Positions 1 to 10,708 of a stretch of DNA of 64,000 bases are shown in pieces. The notes below the pieces were generated by a model. It searched no databases, was not told where the DNA came from, and saw only the letters and a program-made list of their open reading frames with translations. A program made the translations under genes and the position numbers. Source of the stretch: Aotearoamyces nothofagi (Eukaryota > Ascomycota > Leotiomycetes > Leotiales > Tympanidaceae); NCBI GenBank assembly GCA_015345905.1, contig JADDTR010000016.1:624631-688630 (forward strand), given 5' to 3'. Positions within the stretch are counted from its first letter, which is position 1. The number at the start of each line of letters is the position of its first letter.

Positions 1-219
1 CAGCTCTTCATCAAGAACGGCGACACGATGATTGCCAACATTACCGGCGTGGGGAACCTGAGAGGCCCGAGGAGCCCGGTGAGGATCTTGAGAGAGGGCT
101 GTAAATTGCTGGCTAGGTTGTCGACGTGGGGAGTCAGCGCGAGGTATGCGGCGGTGCTGACGAGGTTGGCGGATGCGATCGAGGAGGGCGGGGCGGAAGT
201 GCGTCGAGTGGAGATGTGA
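1..219 (+). CDS. 3' end of an unrecognised protein-coding gene
   Basis: An open frame enters from the left edge in frame 1 and stops at 217-219 (TGA). The visible 72 residues are rich in Arg, Ala and Gly and end in an amphipathic helix-like stretch (ARYAAVLTRLADAIEEGG). The composition is typical coding sequence for this region, and the frame stays open from the first base. No family motif is visible and I do not recognise the protein. It lies upstream of the GH127 gene on the opposite strand, so the two genes converge. It could be any cytosolic or nuclear protein. Confidence 0.5.
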   Translation, partial: QLFIKNGDTMIANITGVGNLRGPRSPVRILREGCKLLARLSTWGVSARYAAVLTRLADAIEEGGAEVRRVEM

Positions 220-993
220 CGGTCTTTTGCTGTATATGTATATATCTGTATATACCACTCTTCAGATGGATTCGTATAATTTACTCTATATGTATCCGTC
301 CGCCACTACCACCACACCTCCCTCCTTCCCTCCCTTCTCCCCGTCCCCACAAAAGACTAGAAATCCTCGACTCCAAATCCCACACCCGCCTCGCTACCCC
401 ACCGGGTCGACTCCACACCCTCGCATCGCATCGCATCCCATCCCATCCCGACGCACCGATCCCCCCCCCCCCCCTTCTCTCTCTCTCCCGCCCGCAAGTG
501 CCGCCTGTCGCCGCCGCCGCCGCCGCGGGGGAACGGCTGCTGTCGGTCGGCTGACCCAGACGAAGAGACGGCGATGTGGAGACTGGCGAGATCCTTGCTC
601 GCTATACTGTACAGTACAGTATTCCCCTGCCCCGCCCACCGGATAACGACGATCCCCGGCCTCGCTGGATTTATATCATCCACTTCGCCCCCCCCACCCC
701 CCCTGTGTATACTCCCCTCGGTACGGAACGGTACAATACGGTACATATCCCCCCGGTGCTTGCGGATGCGGATGCGGATGCGCCGAGACTGGAGAGAGCT
801 ATACAGGGCATGAAAGATCTCTTGCGTCGGCGGGAGTGCGGGATGGGGAGCGGGGGCTGGGGATGATGATGTCCTGTACCTGTACTATAATGCCGTCTAT
901 GTACACCATGACCCATCTTCGATAATGCATCTTAACTCTAAGCTCGAGCAGAGAAATACAGAAAAAAAAAAAAGCTATGTTGTTCTCGTCCCA
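220..993. other. Convergent intergenic region, no gene seen
   Basis: This gap separates the partial gene on the left from the 3' end of the GH127 gene. It holds pyrimidine-rich tracts, a run of about twelve C near 460-475, a short CCG run near 511-525 and a (GCGGAT)n hexamer repeat near 763-783. Several short open frames exist on both strands but they are low-complexity products of these repeats. Nothing in them looks like a protein. Confidence 0.5.
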
Positions 994-3370
994 TCACGGC
1001 CTTCGCCCAGCCCGCACCCCAACCCGCATGTGTCCGCTGCCGCCCCTGTTGGCGCGGTAATAGTACGGTATGAAAACCAGCTCCGCAATCTCGCTCCTCC
1101 CATCGCCCGCTGCGTCTTCCACAGTCTGGTACGGAAGCGCTGCGGAGGCTGGGCGGTGGAGGGTTGCTGGATCGAGGGTATAGGCGGCGTTGGAGGCCGT
1201 GATGGACACGTATGATTCGCGGGTGCTGGCATCGGTGGTCGGGGAGCAGGTGAGGCGGGCGGAGGGGAGGATGCGCAGGGACTGTGGGGAGGGGGTGGGT
1301 CAGATGCGTGCGTGCGGGGGGCTGGGAGGGATGGGATGGGTATTTACTTTGAAATGGTCGCAAACCCAGGGGTTATCGACGTCTTCGAGACAGTATATGA
1401 GAGGCCCCCTGGCTACGGCGACGATGTCTTGGTTGGCGTAGGGATGCGGTGCTATGAGGCGGCCTTTGAAGGGGATGACGAGTTTGAAATGGCGGTTCTC
1501 CTGTAGGTATTGCGGAGTGAGGATCAGATACCCCTTATGCACGACCGCATCTGGCGGTTTCGGTAGTACCTATTCTGTAAATCAGCAGGATCCTCATCAT
1601 CGTCTGCATGATTTCAGATATGACGAATGAGTAAGACGACGCACCTCCCAGGCATCAGCCCATGCCGGAATCCTCAACCTCACAGTCACGGCAACACCCG
1701 CCGTATTTCGCAGCTCGAAACCCACGCTCCCATCCCAGGGCCACTCCGTCTCCTGCTTCAGCTCCACGACCGCATCGGCGACCGCGATCCTCAAAGTCGC
1801 CGAATTATACAGGTGCACATTCACGGCGACGCTCTTTCCGTCCGGCGACGGATTGGATGTCCAGAGACAGCCTCCGAGATAGCCCAGCAGGCGCGTGACG
1901 TTCGGCGGACAGCAGGCGCATGTGAACCATTCCTTGCGCTGCGAGAGATCGTGGGAGCTGGAGGCGAGCTGGTTTACGTAGGTGAAGCTCTTGCCGTCGA
2001 GAGACATGCCGGTGAGGACGGCATTGTAGAGGCAGAGCTCGAGGACATCGGCGTATTTGCTGTCGAGGTCGACCTGTTGAGTATGGATGGTTAGTTTGCT
2101 GTTTCTAGATCACAACGTAACTTGATGATGAAAAATCATGTGGATCCTGTGTGATGCCTCGTCTTACCTGCAAGAGCCTCTCTGCAAGCATCACAACTCC
2201 AATCCCCGCACACGTCTCGCCATAGCAACCTCCCTCGTCCGTCCCCTGTGGCAAGAAATACTCAATTCCAAACCCCTCCCACTGTTTGATCGCTCCAATC
2301 CCGCCAGTCAGATACATTTTCTTCCCCACCATATTCCCCCACAACCTCTGCAATGCCGTCCAATACAGCTTCTCGCTCTCTCTCCCATTAATCCTCACCA
2401 AGTCCGCCACAGCAGTGAGCAAATACATTGCCCGCACCGAGTGTCCTTCAATTGTTTCCTGCTCCACGATGGGCTTGTGCGCTTGCTGGTACCAATAGCT
2501 GCGTTTCTGCGGATAGTAAGATGGGATTTCGTGAGGACGATCACCGCGCTTGGAGGCTTCGTCGTCGTAGTAGTGCACCCCGTCGACACCGGTTGGGTTG
2601 CCACGCTCGGAGAGGAAATAGCTAGAGAGGTTTAGGATAGGGAGGGAGTGTGTACGGTCGTAGAGGCGGAGGAGAGCCAGCTCGATTTCAGGGTGGCCGG
2701 GATAGCCGTGTTTCTGGCCGGGGAGAGGACCAAACGTTTGTGAGAGGAGGGATACATAGCGCAAGATGGGGGTGAGGAGGAGATCGTTTTTGTAGGTAGT
2801 GTTGTGAGCGAGGGCGGCTTCAATTAAGTGGCCAGCGTTGTATCTTATTGTGTTAGTTATGAGATTTAATTATATAATGTAGTACAGTGTAATATGGTTG
2901 ATTAATGGCTTAATTGATGCGAGTAATAGAAAGGCAATGAGAAAAAGAACAGAGAAGACATACAACTCGTGCAAATCTCTAAGATTCGTAAACCTCTTCC
3001 CTGGCTCAACAACGGTGAAATGAATATTCAAATATCCGTCCTCCTGCTGCGCGCTACGAATCATATCCACCAACTCTCGAACCGCAAGATCAATAACCTC
3101 ATTCTCGCTATCCTGCAGAAAGTAGCAGGCGCCTTCAATCCATTTTGCGACATCGGAATCCCAGAATAAGTGATTGGGGACGGGCCAGACGTCGGGAGGG
3201 TCGTTGTAGACGGGATTCCACTGGAGACGAAAGGCGTCATAGCGGCCGGTTGATTTGAGGACGTTCAATTGGTACAGGAGGGTGATTGAGGAGACAATCT
3301 GACGCTTTTGGGAGAGGAAAGAGGTGGGTTCGAAAGTGGTGTTCTGGAAGGTTGTTTGGGGATATGCCAT
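994..3370 (-). CDS. GH127 beta-L-arabinofuranosidase (DUF1680 family)
   Basis: Predicted to remove terminal beta-L-arabinofuranose from arabinosides such as those on hydroxyproline-rich plant glycoproteins. Five exons on the minus strand: 3370-2964, 2843-2168, 2073-1645, 1569-1348 and 1281-994. All introns are GT-AG and the model gives 673 residues, near the family's usual 640-680. Family hallmarks are visible: the DGYLNIHF and HELYNAGHL motifs across the first splice, MYLTGGIG, the YGETCA glutamate site, and a CACCPPN cysteine cluster in exon 3. In characterised GH127 enzymes a zinc-bound cysteine of this kind is the nucleophile. There is no signal peptide, so the enzyme is probably intracellular and acts on imported oligosaccharides. 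It is divergent from the sugar transporter at 4083, which supports a joint catabolic role. The substrate is inferred from the family. Confidence 0.9.
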
Positions 3371-4082
3371 TGCTGCTATATCTGAAAAGGGGGCAGACTG
3401 TAGAGAGAATCTAGAAGACCAGAAAAGAGATAAAAGGAGGAGGAAAAAGAGGAGAGGGAAGAGGAAGACGATGAGGAAGAGGAGGAGGAGGAGGAGAAAA
3501 GCAGAAAGGTTTATTCATCCAAAGAATAAATTTGGGGCTGTTGGAGCTGTCTCCAAATAAGACCGAGCCCAACCCCCGGCAGCTACAGATCCATCTAGAT
3601 ACGACAAGTCCACCTCGGGATATAACAGTGGGCAACAGAGCCGGCGTTGGAGATCCATGCGCTGTACGTGCATGGGCAGGACTGGAGGATTCCTGGGTGT
3701 TTGGACGTGGATGTGGATGTGGATGTGGATGTGGATGTGGATTCCTGTCTTGTTGTTGTCGCCGGGAGGGAAAAACTCGAGATGCGGCCAGAATACACCC
3801 GCACCCCACCGGAGAAACCGCCCACCGGAACCCGCACTCGCCTCCACGACTTCCCATCCAACATCCAACATCCAAGCGGGGAATCTCGCAGGGGCTTTTG
3901 GTCCTGTCTGTCGCCAACGGGCAGCCAAACCCGGGAGGATGTAGAGAAATATATACATATATATATATATATATATATCCAAATCATGCCGCTCTCTCCT
4001 CGCCCTCATCCCGTCCCCCCCCTATCTCCCCTCTATCCATCTGCAGAGCGCCGCTGTCGCTGCCAAGTGAGCCGACGACAGC
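3371..4082. promoter_or_regulatory. Shared divergent promoter of GH127 and the sugar transporter
   Basis: This 712-bp interval lies between the start codons of two genes read away from each other, so it must hold both promoters. On the GH127 side there is a long GA-rich purine tract (3420-3505). In the middle is a GGATGT hexamer repeat (about 3708-3742). On the transporter side there is a (TA)n tract (3953-3978), about 105 bp before the transporter start. Co-regulation is an inference from the layout. I see no convincing binding site for a named regulator. Confidence 0.6.
3708..3742 (+). repeat. GGATGT hexamer microsatellite
   Basis: About six tandem copies of a GTGGAT hexamer inside the divergent promoter. 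Such tracts vary in length between strains and can change promoter spacing. Confidence 0.8.
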
Positions 4083-6068
4083 ATGGGCTTCCTCGAGACC
4101 TTCCTCCCGCCGAACGACCGCTATGCGGCGCTGATGCTGTATGGCATGGTCTTTGCGACGTGCTTCAATGGCTACGACGCGGGCATCATGACGGTGATTC
4201 TGGCCGATAAACAGTTCATAGATTATTACAATGTCGACGCGAACCGGAGCGGTGTTATCGCGACCATTACTTGGGCCACGACAGGTAGGTTTCTGTAGTG
4301 CTCGAGTCTTCTGGGTTCGGGCTTGCTTGGGTTTGGGGATGGCTTCTCTCTGACTTGCATAGGTTTTGCTCAGCTCTGTGTTGGTGGTGCGCTTGCTGGC
4401 TGGGTCGGACGGCTGTGGGCGTTGAGGATTTCCATCTCGACTATGATTGTGGGAGTGTATGTCGTCTCTGCTCTGCAAGAAGAATTGATGCTGGCGGCCC
4501 GGGCTGATGCTCTCGTGTAGGATTATCCAAGTGGTCCCGAACTCTTACGGCGTCTTGATACTCGGGCGTCTCATTGCGTAAGTCCCGTGATCCTCCCTGT
4601 ACCCTTATTCATGCCGTACTAACCAGCTCCCAGCGGTCTGGGATTTGGCTGCGTCTACATCGCCACAAACCTCTACGTGGCAGAGTGTGCCCCTACCAAG
4701 CTCCGCGGCAGCTTCGTCGGGACCGTCTCGCAATTCGGCTACCAGCTCGGCACCCTCATCGCCTTCTGGGCGGGCTACGGCATGTCCTACCACAGCAGCC
4801 CCTATAACATCGCCTGGCGCGTCTCCAACGTCATCCAGATCCCCATCGGCGTCTTCTTCATCATCCTGTCCTTCTGGTACCCGGAATCCCCGCGCTGGCT
4901 GCTCGAGAAGCACCCCGACAACGCAGACCTCTGCCTCCGCACCCTCGCCAAGATCCGCTCCGGCACCCCCGAGGACGACCATGTGCGCCTCGAGTTCCAC
5001 GAGCTGGTGTCGTCGCGAGAGTTCCGGAAACGCTACGACACGGGCTACGTCGGCCTCTTCAAGAGCAAGGCGATGCGCAAGCGGCTCTGCTACGGCTTCT
5101 ATGCCATGGCCCTCCAGCAAGTGGGCGGCATCGCCGCCCTCACCATGTACGCAGCACTGATCTACGAATCCCTGGGCTGGAACGCCGGGCACCAGGCCCT
5201 CGCAATCAACGGGATCCAATCCGTGCTACAGCTGCTCATCGTGCTCGTAAACACCTTCACAGTCGATCGGTTCGGGCGGCGCTCGCTCCTGATAGCCGGC
5301 TTCAGCATCCAGGCTCTCGCCCTTCTGATCCTCTCATCATTAACGACCGCGTACCCGACGAACAGCAACCGGGCCGCGGCCGTTGTTGAGGTCGCCATGC
5401 TGTTCATCGTGGGCCTGACTTATTGCTGGTCGAATGGGCCCATCACGCCTGCCATTGCGTCGGAGATCTTCCCGCAGCACGTTCGCGACAAGGCGTTTGG
5501 CATCTCTCTCCTGGGCGAGACGGTCTGCTTGCTGGCTCTGACGCAGCCTTGGCCGCGCTTCAACGACGAGGTTGGCCAGAAGAGCTACTGGCTTCTTTTT
5601 TCTCTGAATGTTGCCGCTCTTGTAAGTCCCGAGCTGTTTTTTCTGCCCACGAAAAGTCCCTCTTACATAACCCCATCCCTAAACCAAATCTCCTCCTACC
5701 TCGAACCAAAGCTCTCTCCCTCTTCCTCTTCTCCCTCTCGCCTTCTCCCCCCCCCTTTCCAGCAACCGCACTAACCCGCCACCCCCCAGATCTCCGTCAT
5801 CCTCATCCTCCCCGAGACAAAGGGCGTGTCGCTCGAGCGCATGGAGAAGATCTTCGGCGAGCTCGACTTTGTCGAGGCGGGCGAGCGCGAGACGGCCGCC
5901 GAAAAACTCGAGGCGACCGTGTACAGCGCCGAGGAGAAGCGCGGCGAGGAGCGGAGGGGCCTGCGCGCCGAGGAGAAACACGGCCTGCACGCCACCGCCG
6001 GCGAGGTACAGGTACCGAGGACAGCGACGCCGGACGCGCACGGGGCGGAGCACATCGAGGGCGTCTGA
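4083..6068 (+). CDS. MFS sugar (hexose/pentose) transporter
   Basis: Plasma-membrane sugar:H+ symporter of the major facilitator superfamily. Five exons: 4083-4284, 4363-4456, 4521-4577, 4634-5621 and 5790-6068, giving 539 residues, the usual size for the family. Sugar-porter signatures are clear: GRLIAGLGFG before TM4, PESPRWLLEK after TM6, DRFGRRSLL between TM8 and TM9, and PETKGVSLE after TM12. The segment QQVGGIAALTMYA corresponds to the sugar-binding part of TM7. A long charged tail rich in Glu and Lys follows TM12. The start is the first ATG in frame, directly before a cytosolic segment and TM1 (LMLYGMVFATCFNGYDAG). It is divergent from a GH127 gene, so arabinose or arabino-oligosaccharides are attractive substrates. 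That is inference, because specificity cannot be read from the sequence. Confidence 0.92.
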
Positions 6069-6922
6069 CGGCGCGCACGGAAAGGCTGTCGGTTCTACTG
6101 TGCTGCTGACGGTTTGCATTTCGTGGGGTCTCTTCCTTGCTCTCCTCCGCTATATCCAAACCTCATTAATCAACCTCACCTCACCTAACCTCACCGAACC
6201 TGACCTTGCCAGCCCTGATTAACGAGCTGGGCGAGTCGTCGTGAGGGTTTGGCTTCGACAATGCGTTATGTATGAGGGGATGGATCAGATAATATCAGAT
6301 AATATATAAGAAAATATGAGAAATCCCCATCCTATTCATCAAACGACAGCAATCTCCATCATATCTAGATTACCTCATGCATATATATATCTATATATAT
6401 ATGCATATATATATACATATCCCCAATATATGCATATATATATACATATCCCCAATCCCCTCAGCGGCTGAGGCTCAGCCGAAGTCTTCTGCACAACAGC
6501 AGCTCTTCTGGCGGGACGTATAATATGATATGATTTATCCAGCGATAGAAGGTGAGTCAGACGTAGATAGTGTCTAGGGGGGAGGTGGAGAGGGATGAGC
6601 GAGAGGATAAGGACGAGTAAGACGACGAGAAAATCCCTCTTATGCTATTTCTCTTCTCTTCTATGACTTGCGTCTTCCGTCTTCCGTCTGGTGATTCGGT
6701 GATTCGGTGATTCGGGGAATTAGGGGTTTCGTGTCCTGGAATCGTTCATGTCATCACATTAAACACATCTTCATATCAACACGTTGCACACATTGCCACA
6801 CACACACACACGCACATTGCACACATCTACACGTCCTTATCTTGAGTGGGGTTTAAATGGAGATGAATCATCTATTCCAGAACTAAACTAGAGCGCTATT
6901 TACCGCCACTGCATGCAGCTCT
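6069..6922. other. Convergent intergenic region with AT-rich tandem repeat
   Basis: This gap lies between the 3' ends of the transporter and the GH3 gene. It contains CTCACCTAACC-like repeats near 6175-6200, a 29-bp tandem duplication (6399-6456), a short GGTGATTCG triplication near 6690-6713 and a (CA)n tract near 6790-6815. No coding sequence is seen. The 3' UTRs of both neighbours must lie here. Confidence 0.6.
6399..6456 (+). repeat. 29-bp perfect tandem duplication
   Basis: Two adjacent identical 29-bp units (6399-6427 and 6428-6456). Each begins ATATGCATATAT and ends CATATCCCCAAT. They sit inside a longer TA-rich stretch. Confidence 0.9.
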
Positions 6923-9648
6923 TTACAGACCCGACCACCACGACGTCTTCTCGACGTCAAACGACGCCTCGAGGAACTTGGCATCGCTGCTGTCGCCGAC
7001 GAGCACCTTGTACGTGCCCTGCTCGCTCTTCCACTCGTCGCGCAGCTCGTCCCAGAAGCTGGTGGCCGTGTTCTTGTCCAGCGTGACCTGCACGACCTTG
7101 GACTGTGCGGGCTCGAGGGTGACCTTCTTGAAGCCCTTGAGCTCCTTGACGGCGCGCGCCACCGTGGCTGGGCCGGCGGCGACGTAGACCTGGACCGTTT
7201 CCGTGCCCTGGAGCTTGCCCGTGTTGGTGACGGTTACCGAGACGACCACTGAGGATTTGGTTTGAGAGAGGGAGAGCTTGGAGAAGGAGAAGTTGGTGTA
7301 GGAGAGGCCGTGGCCGAATGCGAAGAGGGGGGCGGTGGATACTTTGTCGTACCAGCGGTAGCCGACGTAGATGTCTTCGCCGTAGAGGGTACGGCCAGCC
7401 TCGGACCGGTAGTTGACAAATGCCGGGTTGTCTTGGACGCGGCGAGGGAAAGTGAGTGGAAGTTTTCCGGACTGAGGTTGTATTAGTTTATTATCTTAAG
7501 AAAATGAAGAAAGAGAAGTGAATAATAAAGGAAAGGGGCAAATAAGGGAAAATCAGCAGGATCAGGATACTTACAGGATTAACATCACCGTAAAGGACAT
7601 CAGCAATTCCATTACCGGTCTCATTTCCACCATACCAAGCTTGTACAATAGCCCTAGCATCGTCTGCCCATGGCATCGTAACTGGAGTACCACTCTGGAC
7701 GACAACTACAGTGTTCGGGTTCGCTTTAATGACAGCAGCGATTAGAGCGTCACTGTTCGGTGGGAGATCCATATTGTCCCGATCATTTCCTTCGGTTTCC
7801 CAGTCAAGATTCAACCCTGCAAAAATAACAACCTGGTCAACTTCCGAGGCCAGCTTGGCTGCTTCGTCGATCGCGTCTTGTGGGTCGATGCGTCGTGCAG
7901 CGCCGACTCTGAGACCGCCTGGACCGAATGACACAACGCCGGTACGCTTGAGGGTGCTTGTGAAGGCATTGCCCCATTGGACGACGACCTTGTATGCCTT
8001 GCCTGCTTTGAGGGTCTTGGAGCCAATCTTTTCTGCTGTTCCGGAACCGAAGAAACAAGCGCCGGGAACCTGGTCGACGGTATTGTCGACTACGAGTTCG
8101 CCATCGATGTATAGACGTCCGGTACCGCTGACAGCGAGGCCGAAATCATATAGGCCACTGGCATCGGGGGTATAGGTGCCTTCAATATCAGCATACCAAG
8201 TTCCGGCGAGTTTGTCGTTTGTATAGTCGATGAAAAAGAGATTGGAGTCGGTGAGGTTGAGTTCGTCAAGTTTGGTTCGGACAGAAGCTTCAGGAGGCTC
8301 GTTGTAGACTTTAAGAGTAAAACCTTGCTTTCCGTCGTCCTTTTTGAGCCACTGCCCTAGAAGCGGGAGGTTCTTGTGGGCGTAGGCTCCTTGGGCAAAG
8401 AGGACGTCGGATTTAGCCTTTGCTACAACTCCTTCAAATGGGCTGATGGTATAGTAAGGCGCTAGTGAAGCACTTCCACCACCACAGTAGGTGGTGATCT
8501 TGGCGTTGGGGCCAATGACTGCAATCTTCTTGGTCTTGCTGAATGGAAGGACGTCTTGCTCGTTCTTGAGCAGGACTAGAGATTGTGCAGCAACCTTCCG
8601 TAGCAAGAGACGGTCTTCCGGGCGATCTAACGTTTTCTCTTCGGCTCCTTCGGGAATACCGGCCTTCTGGGCCAAATTGATAGTCTTGAGAACGTTCCGC
8701 ACGCGGTCGTCGAGAACCCGCTCTTGGACCTTGTTGGATGACACGGCGTGGGCCAGTGCATCACCACGCCATCTACTAGGACCTGGCATTTCAAGATCAA
8801 GGCCTGCACTGATGGACTCGGACGTGCTGTAAACACCAAACCTGAGTGGGGTCAGCAATGCGAATGCTTTGAAGGAGCAAGACGACTTACCAATCGCTCA
8901 TCACAAGACCCTCGTACCCCCATTCCTTCCGGAGGATATCGTTGATAAGCTGCTTATTTTCAGAAACATGTGTACCATTGACCTTGTTGTATGCAGTCAT
9001 CAGGGCACCAGGCTGCGACAGCTTAATGGCGACCTGGAAGGGGAGTAGATATATCTCTCGGAGAGCACGCTGGGTTACTATGGAGTTGACAGCCATGCGT
9101 TCATGCTCCTGGTCGTTACAGACAAAATGCTTCAGTGTAGCAATGACGTTCCCATCCTTGATACCCTTGCAGTAAGAGCCGGCAAGGACACCCGAGAGAA
9201 GGGGATCCTCCGAGTATGATTCGAATCCACGTCCGCCAAGCGGCGACCTGGCAATGTTGATGGTGGGACCGAGGATCACGTGAGCGGCCTTTGCTTTGGC
9301 CTCTTCTGCCAGAAGATGGCCGACCTCGAGGAGGAGGTCAGCGTCAAATGTTGCACCGAGGCCAGTCCCGCACGGCAGACACGCTGCGGGGATGCCATTG
9401 AAGAAACGTGTGCCGCGGACGCCGTTGGGCCCGTCTGACACGCGCAGGGAAGGTATTCCAAGACGTGGTATCGGGACCGTATGCCAGAAATCCTTTCCTA
9501 TCGGCCTTTAGCAGCTATCTAGCATATAACATACAACACACAGCACGCAGCCTGTCCTCGGAGCGGGTCTATCTATACCTGATGTGAGCGCTGCCTTCTC
9601 GCCCAGGGTGAGCTGTGCGAGCACCTCTTCTACATTGAGTGCCGCCAT
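6923..9648 (-). CDS. GH3 beta-glucosidase with PA14 insert
   Basis: Hydrolyses terminal beta-D-glucosides, for example cellobiose. Four exons on the minus strand: 9648-9579, 9497-8891, 8841-7575 and 7471-6923, giving 830 residues, the common size for the PA14-containing GH3 group. Order of domains: TIM-barrel with the [10 protein letters not shown] substrate site; the nucleophile Asp in MSDW at about residue 225, split across intron 2; an alpha/beta sandwich interrupted by a PA14 domain (around residues 390-540, [13 protein letters not shown]...[11 protein letters not shown]); then a C-terminal fibronectin-III-like domain. There is no signal peptide (the N-terminus is [20 protein letters not shown]), so it is predicted to be intracellular. 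The start is the only ATG that opens this conserved helix. It could act on imported glucosides alongside the neighbouring transporter. Confidence 0.93.
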
Positions 9649-10708
9649 GTCTGCTCAACACTAACAGAATATATGGATATCGTATACAGGAGTGTTAAGG
9701 GGTGTGAGGGGAGATATGGATACGGGGTCGCAGGAGGAGGCGAGGGCCCCATCTCTATATAAGGAGATAAAGGATAAAGGGAGCAGCGACGTTGCGTGTT
9801 CACGAGGAGGCGGGCACTCTAGCCGGGGAGAATCCGAACTGTGGAGAGCCGCGTGACGGCAGCGCCTCGGAGCCAATGGGGGCGAGTGTGGAGTGCAGGA
9901 CAGGCGAGGCCCAGCAGGCCCAAACAGGCCGAAACAGGCCCAAACAGGGCAGAACAGGGCAGAACAGGGCATTTGGGCGCCTGGAGGGCGACAGTCGAGG
10001 ACCAGACGGCCAAAAGGGATTTGGACGCATTTTTGCCCGTGAGCAGCCGATGCAGATCGGCTCACGATACGACGAGCAGTCGGCCGCCGATGTTTACCCA
10101 GCCCGGGGCCCGCCTGTTGCGCGGCCGAGGCGCCGCGCTATTGGTCCGGCTCGCGGTGCTTCCGCGAGCCCCTCGTCGTGCCGCCGCCGCCCGATGTTGT
10201 CCCGTGGTTCTGCCGGCGTCACATGCACGCGATGCGCCCGCGAAGCTTATCCGGCTCCGAAGTTCCGCCGGAAGTGGGGGATTGCGCACCGACCGCGATG
10301 TATCACGTGATGTGATTACCAACTGTTTATACCGGGCACGTGATGTGGCACGTGCTACGTCACGGGTCGACGATGGCCCGCTGTGGACGCGAGGGAAGCA
10401 GTTGATCAGATTGCTTAGCTTTTGATAGATAGTAGGGTGGGATGGGGATGCTGCTTCTGACTCTGGCGGATCATCAAGCCCTTTCCTCATCTTCTCAGCA
10501 TCATTCTTCATGCCTGTTTCGTACTCAGAATCGTCAAACACCCGAAGTTTATTATAACCACAAATATCTAATATATATCCCCAACATACGTCTGACATCC
10601 ACCTTCCCATAGCACATCGCTCCCACCCGGCTTCCACCATACCCACTATATTTCAAATATATCCTCAGCATCCATCCAACCTACAGCGCCGCAATCTCTC
10701 CACCACAC
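9649..10708. promoter_or_regulatory. GC-rich promoter region with TATA box, tandem repeat and CACGTG sites
   Basis: This region lies between the GH3 start and the 3' end of the M24 peptidase gene, so it serves mainly as the GH3 promoter. A TATA-like box (TATATA at about 9756-9761) lies ~110 bp upstream of the GH3 start. A 10-11-bp tandem repeat of the type ACAGGCCCAA/ACAGGGCAGA spans about 9915-9970. Three CACGTG E-boxes lie at 10304-10309, 10337-10342 and 10349-10354. Short open frames here are low complexity and I reject them as genes. Confidence 0.6.

Noticed and set aside
3515-4210. Several 130-200-residue frames on both strands in the GH127-transporter interval
   Set aside because: They translate the GGATGT and TA repeats into low-complexity strings and overlap the start of the transporter.
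9210-9225. TTCGAATCC word typical of a tRNA T-loop
   Set aside because: It lies inside the GH3 coding sequence and encodes a conserved segment.
9792-10646. Overlapping long frames on both strands in the GC-rich region upstream of GH3
   Set aside because: They follow the tandem repeat and high GC, have no recognisable motifs, and sit in a promoter with TATA and E-boxes.
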